Below, piece by piece: positions 52,286-60,185 of a stretch of DNA of 64,000 bases (position 1 is the first letter of the stretch; the number at the start of each line of letters is the position of its first letter). Origin of the DNA: Nucisporomicrobium flavum (lineage in GTDB: Bacteria > Actinomycetota > Actinomycetes > Mycobacteriales > Micromonosporaceae); the NCBI RefSeq assembly GCF_016464385.1, contig NZ_JADMLH010000010.1, positions 276,344-340,343 on the forward strand. The letters are read 5' to 3'. The notes below the pieces were generated by a model that was given only the letters and a program-made list of their open reading frames with translations, was not told the origin of the DNA and searched no databases. Made by a program: the position numbers and the translations under genes.

Positions 52286-53836
52286 CTACCGCCGACGGGG
52301 CGCCTTCAGCGTGGTCGACCAGAGCGACACGCCGTCACGATCGCGCAGGTCGACCCGGAAGTCGCCGGTGCGGCCGTCGATCCGCACCTCGCCGAAGTGC
52401 TGGTACCCCTCCGCCGGCGACGCGTTCGCCACCGGCGGGGTGTGGATGAACGCGGTGTCCGGCCCGAACGTCGCGTCGAGCTTGTTCGGCCCGAACGCCC
52501 CGGCGTGCGCCGGCCCGGAGACGAACTCCCAGAACGGCGTGAAGTCCTGCACAGCCGCCCGCGCCGGGTCGTAGTGGTGCGCGGCCGTGTAGTGCACGTC
52601 CGCGGTGAGGAAGACGATCCCGGTCACCCCGGCGCGGTGCGCCTCCTGCAGGACCTGCGCGAACTCGAGCTCCCGCCCCTTCGGCGCGCCCGGGTCACCC
52701 TGCGCGACACCCTCCTGCGCGGCGGGCCCGTCCGGCACGACGACGCCGAGCGGCAGGTCGTTGGCGATCACCTTCCAGGTCGCCCGCGACTCCTTCAGCC
52801 CGCGGATCAGCCATTCCCGCTGCTCACTGCCGAGCAGCCCACGCTTCGGGTCGGCATGGACATTGCCGTCGTTCGGGTCCTTGAAGGTGCGCATGTCCAG
52901 CACGAAAACATCCAGAAGCGGACCGTACGGGATCACGCGATGAACCGGTCCCGACTGCGACGGAATCGGAACCCACTCGTGGTACGCCTGATGCGCGCGA
53001 GCCGCCAGGACGTCCACCCGCTTCTCGGTGTACCGCGCGTCGTCGAGGATCTCCCCGGGATACCAGTTGTTCAGCACCTCGTGGTCGTCCCACTGGTTCA
53101 CCTGCGGCACCTCCGCGGCGAACGCCCGGTACGCCTCGTCCAGCAGGTTGTACGCGTACTGCCCTCGGTACTCGGTCAGCGTCTCCGCGACCTTGGACTT
53201 CTCCTCGGTCATCAGGTTCCGCCAGATCCGCCCGTCCGGCAGCGTCACCTGGGCGCTCAGCGGGCCGTCCGCGTACACCGTGTCGCCGCTGTGCAGCAGG
53301 AAGCCGGGGCGCCGGGCCCGCATCGACTCGAAGATCTTCAGTCCCCCGTACGCCGGGTCGATGCCCCAGCCCTGCCCGACCACGTCACCGGTCCAGACGA
53401 ACGAGACGTCCTGCCGCCGGGTGGGTGCGGTGCCGAGCTGCCCGTCGACGGGCTCGCTGAGCAGGCCGGGACGGTCGAGGCTCTCCACCCGTACGGAAAA
53501 GAACAAGCGCTCCCCCGGCGGCAGCCCGCGCAGCCGCACCTTGCCGGTGAAGTCGGTGTCCGGGGTGAGTACCGGGCCGCGGATGCGGCGCGCACCCCGC
53601 AGGTCGGGGCGGCGGCTCACCTCGACCCACATCCGGCCCGGCCGGTCGGCCCGGGTCCACACGACGGCGGAGGAGGCGGTGGCGTCGCCGCTCTGCACGC
53701 CGTGGGTGATGACGGGACGGCTGGCGCTCCACCCGCTCCAGGGTCCGCCGGCGAGCGCGGACCCGGCGGGCAGGGCGCTCAGCACACCACCGGCGAGGCC
53801 GGCGCGCAGCAGGCTGCGTCGATCGATCGAGGTCAT
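52286..53836 (-). CDS. phoD: Tat-exported PhoD-type alkaline phosphatase/phosphodiesterase
   Basis: A 516-residue secreted enzyme that releases phosphate from phosphoesters. The N-terminus IDRRSLLRAGLAGGVLSALPAGSALA is a twin-arginine signal (RR at residues 6-7). PhoD features are THGVQSGDATASSAVVWTR, VWTGDVVGQGWG, HSGDTVYADG, NQWDDHEVLNNWYPGE and LTADVHYTAAH; the Asp, His and Asn residues bind the Ca/Fe centre. Phosphate-starvation control is typical for the family, but I do not see a certain PhoP box in the 100 bases upstream. It is divergent from the AhpD-like gene. Confidence 0.95.
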   Translation of the reverse strand: MTSIDRRSLLRAGLAGGVLSALPAGSALAGGPWSGWSASRPVITHGVQSGDATASSAVVWTRADRPGRMWVEVSRRPDLRGARRIRGPVLTPDTDFTGKVRLRGLPPGERLFFSVRVESLDRPGLLSEPVDGQLGTAPTRRQDVSFVWTGDVVGQGWGIDPAYGGLKIFESMRARRPGFLLHSGDTVYADGPLSAQVTLPDGRIWRNLMTEEKSKVAETLTEYRGQYAYNLLDEAYRAFAAEVPQVNQWDDHEVLNNWYPGEILDDARYTEKRVDVLAARAHQAYHEWVPIPSQSGPVHRVIPYGPLLDVFVLDMRTFKDPNDGNVHADPKRGLLGSEQREWLIRGLKESRATWKVIANDLPLGVVVPDGPAAQEGVAQGDPGAPKGRELEFAQVLQEAHRAGVTGIVFLTADVHYTAAHHYDPARAAVQDFTPFWEFVSGPAHAGAFGPNKLDATFGPDTAFIHTPPVANASPAEGYQHFGEVRIDGRTGDFRVDLRDRDGVSLWSTTLKAPRRR

Positions 53837-53936
53837 GAGGCAGGTCTATCGGCCGGACATGAATCCCCGGTGAATGTCACATCGCGGCGGCCTGACTCGT
53901 CCAGGTACCGACAACGCACCCCACCAGGAGGAACAC

Positions 53937-54386
53937 ATGCCCCGCTTGACGATCGACAAAGTGGCACCGGGCGCGTACCGCGCGGTCTACGGCATGGAGA
54001 AGTACTGCCGCGAGAACGTCGACCCGACCCTGTACGAGCTGGTCAAGCTGCGCGCGTCCATGGTCAACGGCTGCTCGTTCTGCACCGACATGCACAGCAC
54101 CGAGGCGCTGAAGATGGGCGAGTCCAGCCGCCGGCTCTTCGCGGTAGCGGCCTGGCACGACGCACCCTTCTTCACCGCGAAGGAGCGCGCCGCGCTGGCT
54201 CTCACGGACGCGGTGACCCGCCTCGGCGAGCACGGCGTCCCGGACGAGGTCTGGGAGCCGGCCGCCAAGGAGTTCACCGAGGAGGAACTGGGCAACCTGC
54301 TGATGGCCATCGCGACCATCAACGTCTGGAACCGGCTCTCCATCGCCGTCCAGAACGAGCCGCCCGCGCTGGAAGAGGCCGCCTAG
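53937..54386 (+). CDS. AhpD-like carboxymuconolactone decarboxylase-family protein
   Basis: A 149-residue protein with the alkylhydroperoxidase core MVNGCSFCTDMH (CxxC then His) preceded by LYELVKLRAS. The two cysteines support a peroxidase or disulfide role; the family also includes decarboxylases. It begins PRLTIDKVAPGAYRAVYGMEKYC and has a C-terminal NVWNRLSIAVQ typical of the subgroup. AGGAGG precedes the ATG. The stop shares CTAG with ndk. Confidence 0.93.
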   Translation: MPRLTIDKVAPGAYRAVYGMEKYCRENVDPTLYELVKLRASMVNGCSFCTDMHSTEALKMGESSRRLFAVAAWHDAPFFTAKERAALALTDAVTRLGEHGVPDEVWEPAAKEFTEEELGNLLMAIATINVWNRLSIAVQNEPPALEEAA

Positions 54387-54802
54387 AGCTTGGGGAACCA
54401 GAGCGCGAGCTCGCGGGCCGCGCTCTCCGGGGAGTCGGAGGCGTGCACCAGGTTCTCCCGGTTGGACAGCGACAGGTCGCCGCGGATCGTCCCCGCGGCG
54501 GCCTTGCGCCCGTCGGTGGCGCCGACCAGCGTCCGCACGACGGAGATCACCTCGTCGCCGGAGAGCACCAGCGCGGCCAGCGGCCCGCCGGTCATGAACT
54601 CCTTGAGCGGCGGGTAGAACGCCTTGTCGACGTGCTCGGCGTAGTGCTGGTCGGCCAGCCCCGCGTCCATGGTCCGCAGCTCGAGCGCCTCGATGACCAG
54701 GCCCTTGCGCTCGAACCGGCCGAGGATCTCCCCGAGCAGACCGCGCCGCAGCGCGTCGGGCTTGACGAGCACGAGCGTCCGCTCGGCAGTGCTGGTGGAC
54801 AC
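54383..54802 (-). CDS. ndk: Nucleoside diphosphate kinase
   Basis: A 139-residue enzyme that balances nucleoside triphosphates through a phospho-His intermediate. Diagnostic parts are TLVLVKPDALRRGLLGEI, the YYxxH-like DQHYAEH, GGPLAALVLSG, and RENLVHASDSPESAARE with the active His. The GTG at 54802 follows AGGAGG and gives the normal length. In actinobacteria ndk lies near folC and DUF4233; here the giant VOC protein gene stands between them on the other strand. Confidence 0.98.
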   Translation of the reverse strand: MSTSTAERTLVLVKPDALRRGLLGEILGRFERKGLVIEALELRTMDAGLADQHYAEHVDKAFYPPLKEFMTGGPLAALVLSGDEVISVVRTLVGATDGRKAAAGTIRGDLSLSNRENLVHASDSPESAARELALWFPKL

Positions 54803-54969
54803 GGGAAGGGCCTCCTGAGTGAGCACGTGACAAGCCGACACGCCGGGTACGCGGCCGGGAGGTCAGCCTATCGGTACGGTTTTCGGCCCGGGTGCCAACC
54901 GCCGGGTAGCGCCCTTTCCCCGGGTGCTCGCCGCTACGTAACCTCATGGGTAATCCCGGGAGGTCCACA

Positions 54970-57900
54970 GTGGCGAACCAGAACGGCAGGCCGGTAGCCC
55001 CGGCCCGCAAGGTCGTGGCCGCGGTGGTCGGCACCATCGCCGGCTTCGTGATGGTGTTCGGCCTCGGCATGTCGAGCTGGGCGATCGTCGCCCTGGGCGC
55101 GGCGATGCTCGCGCTGGCGATCGGCATCGGCATGGTCAACGTCGCGCGCCGCGGCGCCCGCGCCTGGGTGGCGGGCTCCGCCCAGGTCAAGGCGGTCTCG
55201 GACCCGCCCACGACGTCGATCTACGGCCGGGCCGAGCTCCAGGTCGTGATCATCGCCCCGGGCCTGCCGGCCCGGGAGGTGACGGTCCGCGACCCCCGCG
55301 TCCCGGTCGCCAAGTGGCCCCAGCCGGGCGACATGCTGCCGGTCACGGTCGACGTCGACGACATGCGCCGGGTGAAAATCGACTGGGAAGAGGCCGACAC
55401 CCACGGCGCGACGGTCACCAACGTCCCGCCGGCCTTCTACGAGGAGGACCTGCCGGACGACGACCTCCTCGGCGGAGACCCGGAGCCACCCCCGTGGGCC
55501 ACCCGAGACCGCCAATGGGGCCGAGGCCCGGACGAACCGCCCCCGCCGCCACCCCCAGCCCCCCGAACGGGCACCCTCGACGACGACATCCCACCCCCAC
55601 CACCCCCAGCCCACGTGATCGTCCGCGACGACCCGGGCGGCCCGATCCTCGAAGGCCAGGTCGTGGAGGGCGACTACACCCAGCCCCTCCCCCAACGAGC
55701 CCGTACGGCCACAGCCACAGCCACACCGCCCACGCGCCCAGAACCCCGCCCAAGCCCTCGCCCCAGCCCGCGCCCCCGGCCCCGCCCGGCCCCCTCCCCA
55801 GAGACAGCCCCACCCCGAGACGCCGCAACCCCGACTGCTCCCCCACCGCAGCCCCCGGAACCTCCCACTGCCACCGCGGCCACCCCAGCCGCGCCGTCAG
55901 CGACCCCCGAAGCCCCAGCCCCCGAAGCCCCAGCCAGCGAAGCCCCAGCCCCCGCAGCCCCAGCCACCGCAGCCCCAGCCCCCGCAGCCCCAGCCACCAA
56001 GCCCCACGACACCGAGCCGGCGCGCCCCACAACCCCAGCCGCCCAGACGGCGACGCCCACAACCGCAGCTGAGCAGACGGCGTCACCCACAACCCCACCT
56101 GCGCCCGCCGAAGCCGTCACCAACTCTCCGGACGCCCCGGCAACGGCCGACCGCACCATCCCGGACGACCCGGAACCCCCCACAGGCCACCCGGCCGATC
56201 AAGCACCCCCCCACCTCCGCGACGACGACATCGACCTCCCCCTGGACGGCGACCCGGAACCACCCCCAGAAACCCAACTCCGCTCCCAGCAGGCACTGGC
56301 CACCGACATCCTGGCCCCGCCGCCAACCGAAACCCCCACCCGCGCCACCCCCGCGTCCGCACCCACAACCGGCCCTACCTCCGCGGCCGGCAGCGAGACG
56401 ACCACCGGGTCGACCTCAGGCGGCCACCCCCCAACCCAGGCAAGAGCGGCCCGCCTCCTGGACACGGAATCCACCCGCCCCCCAGCCCCCAAGCCGCTGG
56501 ACGACGACCTCCTGGGCGACCTCGAACCACCCCCCTGGCAGCAGCGCACCTCCCCCACCCCGGCCCCGGCACCCACGCGCCAACCGGCACCCGCGGCCAT
56601 CCCAGAACCCGCCGCCACCCCCCAGGCCGACGACCCGGAACCCGCCGCCACCCCCCAGGCCGCCGCCCCCCAGGCCGCCGCCCCGGAACCCGCCGCCCCG
56701 CAGGCCGCCGCCGACCCGCAAACCGCCTCGCCCCCGCCCACCCGCCGGCCGGAAGTGCCCTCGTCGGCCACCCCGCAGCCTCAGCCGAGACCCGAAGGCC
56801 CCGATCCCCAAGCCACCCCCAGGACGGGCGTGGTAGCGGCATCGGCCCCCGCGGCCGACCACCCCACCCTCCGCCCGAAGCCGGCCGCCACCGGCCTGGC
56901 CGCAGCGGTCGCCGCAGGGGTATCAGCCATCAGCAACGCCTTCCGCTCCAGAAACGACCCCCGCCCCGAGGAGAACCACCCCGACCCCACCGCCCACGCA
57001 GAAGCAGCAGCCACCCCCCACCCAGCACCGCGACCCCACCCAGCACCGCGACCTCAACCGGCACCCCAACAGCCGTCCCCCCAACCACGCACGCCGCAAC
57101 CGACCCCCCACCCCACCGCCGGCCAACCCCCACGCGCGCCGCAGCCCACCTCCCCCCACCCATCAGCGAAGCAGCCCACCCCCGAACCAACGACCCCCCA
57201 GCAAGCCGCCACCCACCCAGCACCGCAACCGACGGCCGCGCATGCAGCCGCGACCCACCAAGCACCGCAACCGACGGCCCCCGACGCAGCCGCCACCCAC
57301 CAAGCACCGCAACCGACGGCCCCCGACGCAGCCACCACCCACCAAGCACCCCAACCGGCCCCGCCGCGACCCGACCCACAGCCCGTCGTGCCGCCCACCG
57401 CCGCGCAGCCCACGCACGACACGCAGCCCATGCAGCCGCCCTCGACTGCCACGCAGCCGCCGGCTCCCACTCCTGTGTCCACCACGCCGCCCCAGCCCCC
57501 GGAGCGCGCCGCCGAGAACGCTCCGCCGGCGGGCGAAGGTCAGCCCGGAAGCCCCTGGTCAGCCCTCGAAGGCGGCTTCGAACCGGACGACCGCACGAAC
57601 GACCTCATCACCGCGTACCCGAGCGCCCGCCCCGGCCCGTCGGCAGCCATCCACGGCGTGGGCATCACGGTCCTGGTGACGAACCTCGACCGCTCGATCG
57701 CCTTCTACAAGGACATGCTCGGCTTCTACGTCATCGACGCGGGCTCAGCGAGCGCGGTCCTGGCCTCGGGAGACACCCGCCTCGTCCTGCGTACGGTCCA
57801 CGACCTCTCCACCGTGGCCGGCCGCCTCATCCACCTCAACCTGGAGGTAGGCGACGTAGAAGCCGTGTACGAGGAGCTCAAGCGCAAAGGCGTGACGTTC

Positions 57901-58014
57901 GTCCACGGCCCCCGCCCGGTCAACCGCGGCGACAAGCTCGAACTCTGGGCGGCCTCATTCCGAGACCCGGACGACCACAACATCGCCATAACCCAATGGC
58001 GCGCCATCCGCTGA
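54970..58014 (+). CDS. Giant Pro/Ala-rich membrane protein with C-terminal VOC domain
   Basis: A 1,014-residue protein. Part 1 (1-150): a basic start, two TM segments (VVAAVVGTIAGFVMVFGLGM and AIVALGAAMLALAIGIGMV), and a small domain with IYGRAELQVVIIAPGLPAREVTV and MLPVTVDVDD. Part 2 (about 150-870): disordered, built of P, A, T and Q with repeats such as EPAATPQAAAPQ and THQAPQPTAPDAA. Several acidic DDDLLGDxEPPPW motifs recur. Part 3 (about 890-1014): a VOC/glyoxalase-type domain (VGITVLVTNLDRSIAFYKDMLGF, LHLNLEVGDVEAVYEELK-like, FRDPDDHNIAI). I chose GTG at 54970, which has GGGAGG upstream, over ATG at 54946, which has none. The function of the whole is unknown. Confidence 0.8.
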   Translation: MANQNGRPVAPARKVVAAVVGTIAGFVMVFGLGMSSWAIVALGAAMLALAIGIGMVNVARRGARAWVAGSAQVKAVSDPPTTSIYGRAELQVVIIAPGLPAREVTVRDPRVPVAKWPQPGDMLPVTVDVDDMRRVKIDWEEADTHGATVTNVPPAFYEEDLPDDDLLGGDPEPPPWATRDRQWGRGPDEPPPPPPPAPRTGTLDDDIPPPPPPAHVIVRDDPGGPILEGQVVEGDYTQPLPQRARTATATATPPTRPEPRPSPRPSPRPRPRPAPSPETAPPRDAATPTAPPPQPPEPPTATAATPAAPSATPEAPAPEAPASEAPAPAAPATAAPAPAAPATKPHDTEPARPTTPAAQTATPTTAAEQTASPTTPPAPAEAVTNSPDAPATADRTIPDDPEPPTGHPADQAPPHLRDDDIDLPLDGDPEPPPETQLRSQQALATDILAPPPTETPTRATPASAPTTGPTSAAGSETTTGSTSGGHPPTQARAARLLDTESTRPPAPKPLDDDLLGDLEPPPWQQRTSPTPAPAPTRQPAPAAIPEPAATPQADDPEPAATPQAAAPQAAAPEPAAPQAAADPQTASPPPTRRPEVPSSATPQPQPRPEGPDPQATPRTGVVAASAPAADHPTLRPKPAATGLAAAVAAGVSAISNAFRSRNDPRPEENHPDPTAHAEAAATPHPAPRPHPAPRPQPAPQQPSPQPRTPQPTPHPTAGQPPRAPQPTSPHPSAKQPTPEPTTPQQAATHPAPQPTAAHAAATHQAPQPTAPDAAATHQAPQPTAPDAATTHQAPQPAPPRPDPQPVVPPTAAQPTHDTQPMQPPSTATQPPAPTPVSTTPPQPPERAAENAPPAGEGQPGSPWSALEGGFEPDDRTNDLITAYPSARPGPSAAIHGVGITVLVTNLDRSIAFYKDMLGFYVIDAGSASAVLASGDTRLVLRTVHDLSTVAGRLIHLNLEVGDVEAVYEELKRKGVTFVHGPRPVNRGDKLELWAASFRDPDDHNIAITQWRAIR

Positions 58015-58108
58015 CCACCCACAGCACAACGCGCCGAACCCAGCAAAGCTGACACAAGCGAAGCAGGCTGACGCCCAGCGAAGCACCACGAGAGACGGCC
58101 GCACGAGA

Positions 58109-58142
58109 GACGGCCGCCGGAGCACCAGCCCCGGCGGCCGTC
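58109..58142. terminator. Bidirectional hairpin between the VOC protein and DUF4233 genes
   Basis: GACGGCCGCCGG (58109-58120) pairs with CCGGCGGCCGTC (58131-58142), a perfect 12-base stem with a 10-base loop. It lies in the 239-base gap between two convergent genes, 95 bases after one stop and 112 before the other. The left arm is preceded by a direct repeat of GAGAGACGGCCGC. Nothing else is seen in this gap. Confidence 0.85.
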
Positions 58143-58253
58143 ACCATTCCAAAGACGCACAAGCGACGCCCGCACAGCGCCACCAACTACCACAACGCCG
58201 CGCCCGCCAGCGAGATCAGCCCAACCTCTAGCCGACCCCGCCGCGGCGATCCA

Positions 58254-58685
58254 TCACCCCAGAATCGTCCGCCGCACATAGCTCGCATAAGCCCAGGCAG
58301 CCCCGAAGATGAGCCCCAAAGCAGCCAACGACCAATGCAGTAGCCCACACCCGAGCAACAGCACCTGAATCCCGGTACCCGCATGCCAGGCCCATGCCCG
58401 CCGCATACTCCCAGCCACCCCGGCGGCCAGAACGGCGAGCCCGACGACAGCCCCGATCCCCCACCCGCTCAAATCCCCGCCGAGAATCCGAATCGGCTGT
58501 ATAGCAAGCAGCAGAACGATCGCCTCGAGCACCAACGTGCCGGCTCCGAGCCCCCGTACGGCCCCAGCCGGATTCCGAAGCCCCGACCGTGGCTCACCGG
58601 AAGCGGAACCGTCCTCCGAAGACCGCCCGGCAGAAGGAGAACCCGACTCCTCAGGCAAAGAGGAAGGCCCAGCCCCCTCACTCAT
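58254..58685 (-). CDS. DUF4233 membrane protein
   Basis: A 143-residue protein. The first 40 residues are Ser/Glu/Gly-rich and disordered. Four hydrophobic segments follow: LGAGTLVLEAIVLLLAIQPI, GIGAVVGLAVLAAGVA, HAGTGIQVLLLGCGLL and LAALGLIFGAAWAYASY, ending in a basic RRTIL. DUF4233 proteins follow folC in nearly all actinobacteria, and here the ATG overlaps the folC stop as ATGA. The function is unknown. Confidence 0.93.
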   Translation of the reverse strand: MSEGAGPSSLPEESGSPSAGRSSEDGSASGEPRSGLRNPAGAVRGLGAGTLVLEAIVLLLAIQPIRILGGDLSGWGIGAVVGLAVLAAGVAGSMRRAWAWHAGTGIQVLLLGCGLLHWSLAALGLIFGAAWAYASYVRRTILG

Positions 58686-60007
58686 TTCTTCAGCAGCTTC
58701 CGAGCATCCGCCACAGTCACCATGGACCCGGTGATGAGCACCCCAACCCCGCTCAGCTCCCCACCGGTGTCCTCCTCAGCCAGCACCACGGCCTCCTCGA
58801 TGGCATCCGGCATCGTCTGCGCGACCGTCACCCGGTCCTCGCCGAAGATGTCCGACGCGATCTGAGCCAGCTCGTTGACCGGCATCGACCGCGGCGAGCT
58901 GTTCTGCGTCACCACGAGTCGCGCGACGACCGGTTCCATGAGGTCGAGCAGCCCGGACACGTCCTTGTCGCCGAGCACGGCGACGACCGCAACCAGGTGG
59001 CGGAACGCGAACTCCTCCTCCAGCGCGTTCACCGTCGCGGCCATGCCGTGCGGGTTGTGGGCGCCGTCGAGCAGGATCGTGGGCGCGCTGCGGACGCGTT
59101 CCAACCGGCCGGGAGAATCCACCCCCGCAAAGCCTTCGCGTACGAGCTCAGCCTCGAGCTGCCGCCCGCTCCCGGCTCCCAGGAACGCTTCGACGGCCGC
59201 GAGAGCCAGCGCCGCGTTCTGAGCCTGATGTGCGCCGAACAGCGGAAGGAACACCTCGTCGTACACGCCCCCCAGCCCCTGCAGGGTGAGCAGTTGCCCG
59301 CCGACCGCCTGGTCACGGCGGATCACCCCGAACTCGCTGCCCTCCCGGGCGAGCGTGGCACCCATCTGGGTACAGCGCTCCAGCAGCGGCCGCATCGCCT
59401 CCTCGGTCTGCACCGCGCTGATCACGGTCGCGCCCTGGTGGATGATGCCGGCCTTGGCCCAGGCGATGTCCTCGATCGTGTCGCCGAGCCACTCGGTGTG
59501 GTCGAGCCCGATCGGCGTGATGACGCAGACCCCCGCCTCGATGACGTTGGTGGCGTCCTCCTCACCGCCGAGCCCGACCTCGACCACGGCGATGTCCACG
59601 GGAGCATCCGCAAATGTCGCGTACGCCATGGCCGTGGTCATGTCGAAGTACGTCAGCGGCTCGGCCGCCCGCTTGTCGACAAGGTCGGCCAGCGGCGCCA
59701 CCTCGTCGTACGTGGCAGCCAACCGCTCCTCGGACACCGGCTCCCCGTCGAGGCTGATCCGTTCCCGGACGGTCTCGAGATGCGGGCTGGTGTAGCGCCC
59801 GGTGTGCAGCCCGTGCGCCCGGAGCAGACTGTCGATCATGCGCGCGGTCGACGTCTTGCCGTTCGTCCCGGTCAGATGAATGGCCGGGTACGCCCGCTGC
59901 GGGCTCCCCAGCACATCCATGAGGTCCCGGATCTTCTGCATGTCGAACGCCATGCGGGTGAAGCCGCGCCCGTTCAGCGCGGCCACCACCTCGTCATACG
60001 TACTCAT
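58682..60007 (-). CDS. folC: Folylpolyglutamate/dihydrofolate synthase
   Basis: A 441-residue Mur-ligase-type enzyme that adds glutamates to folates, and in bacteria often also makes dihydrofolate. The P-loop is HLTGTNGKTSTARM. YTSPHLETVRERI, VEVGLGGEEDATNV, GLDHTEWLGDT and LLDGAHNPHG follow. The length is typical. It lies downstream of valS on the same strand, separated by a 33-base repeat array, and is coupled to DUF4233. Confidence 0.97.
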   Translation of the reverse strand: MSTYDEVVAALNGRGFTRMAFDMQKIRDLMDVLGSPQRAYPAIHLTGTNGKTSTARMIDSLLRAHGLHTGRYTSPHLETVRERISLDGEPVSEERLAATYDEVAPLADLVDKRAAEPLTYFDMTTAMAYATFADAPVDIAVVEVGLGGEEDATNVIEAGVCVITPIGLDHTEWLGDTIEDIAWAKAGIIHQGATVISAVQTEEAMRPLLERCTQMGATLAREGSEFGVIRRDQAVGGQLLTLQGLGGVYDEVFLPLFGAHQAQNAALALAAVEAFLGAGSGRQLEAELVREGFAGVDSPGRLERVRSAPTILLDGAHNPHGMAATVNALEEEFAFRHLVAVVAVLGDKDVSGLLDLMEPVVARLVVTQNSSPRSMPVNELAQIASDIFGEDRVTVAQTMPDAIEEAVVLAEEDTGGELSGVGVLITGSMVTVADARKLLKK

Positions 60008-60030
60008 GCCACACCGACTTCCACGGACGG

Positions 60031-60185
60031 CCGCCCGCTCACGCGGCTGGTCTTCCCCGAGAACAACCTGCTCACGCGGCCCGCCAACACCGAGGACCGC
60101 CTGCTCACGCGGCCGGCCTCCCCCGAGAACAACCTGCTCACGCGGCCGGCCAACACCGAGAACCGCCCGCTCATGCGGCCGGCAG
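60031..60185. repeat. 33-bp tandem repeat array at the valS/folC junction (five copies)
   Basis: GCTCACGCGG (last copy GCTCATGCGG) recurs at 60037, 60070, 60103, 60136 and 60169, an exact 33-base period; intervening bases alternate CCCGAGAACAAC and ACCGAG(G/A)ACCGC. The last copy contains the valS TGA stop (60171-60173 on the minus strand), so the array begins inside the end of valS and fills the 163-base gap before folC. No start codon uses it. Confidence 0.92.

Noticed and set aside
47958..52574. A 1,538-codon open frame on the plus strand over ileS
   Set aside because: It is antisense to ileS and reads as Arg/Val/Gly-rich strings typical of shadow frames in GC-rich DNA; ileS, its T-box and its terminator explain the region.
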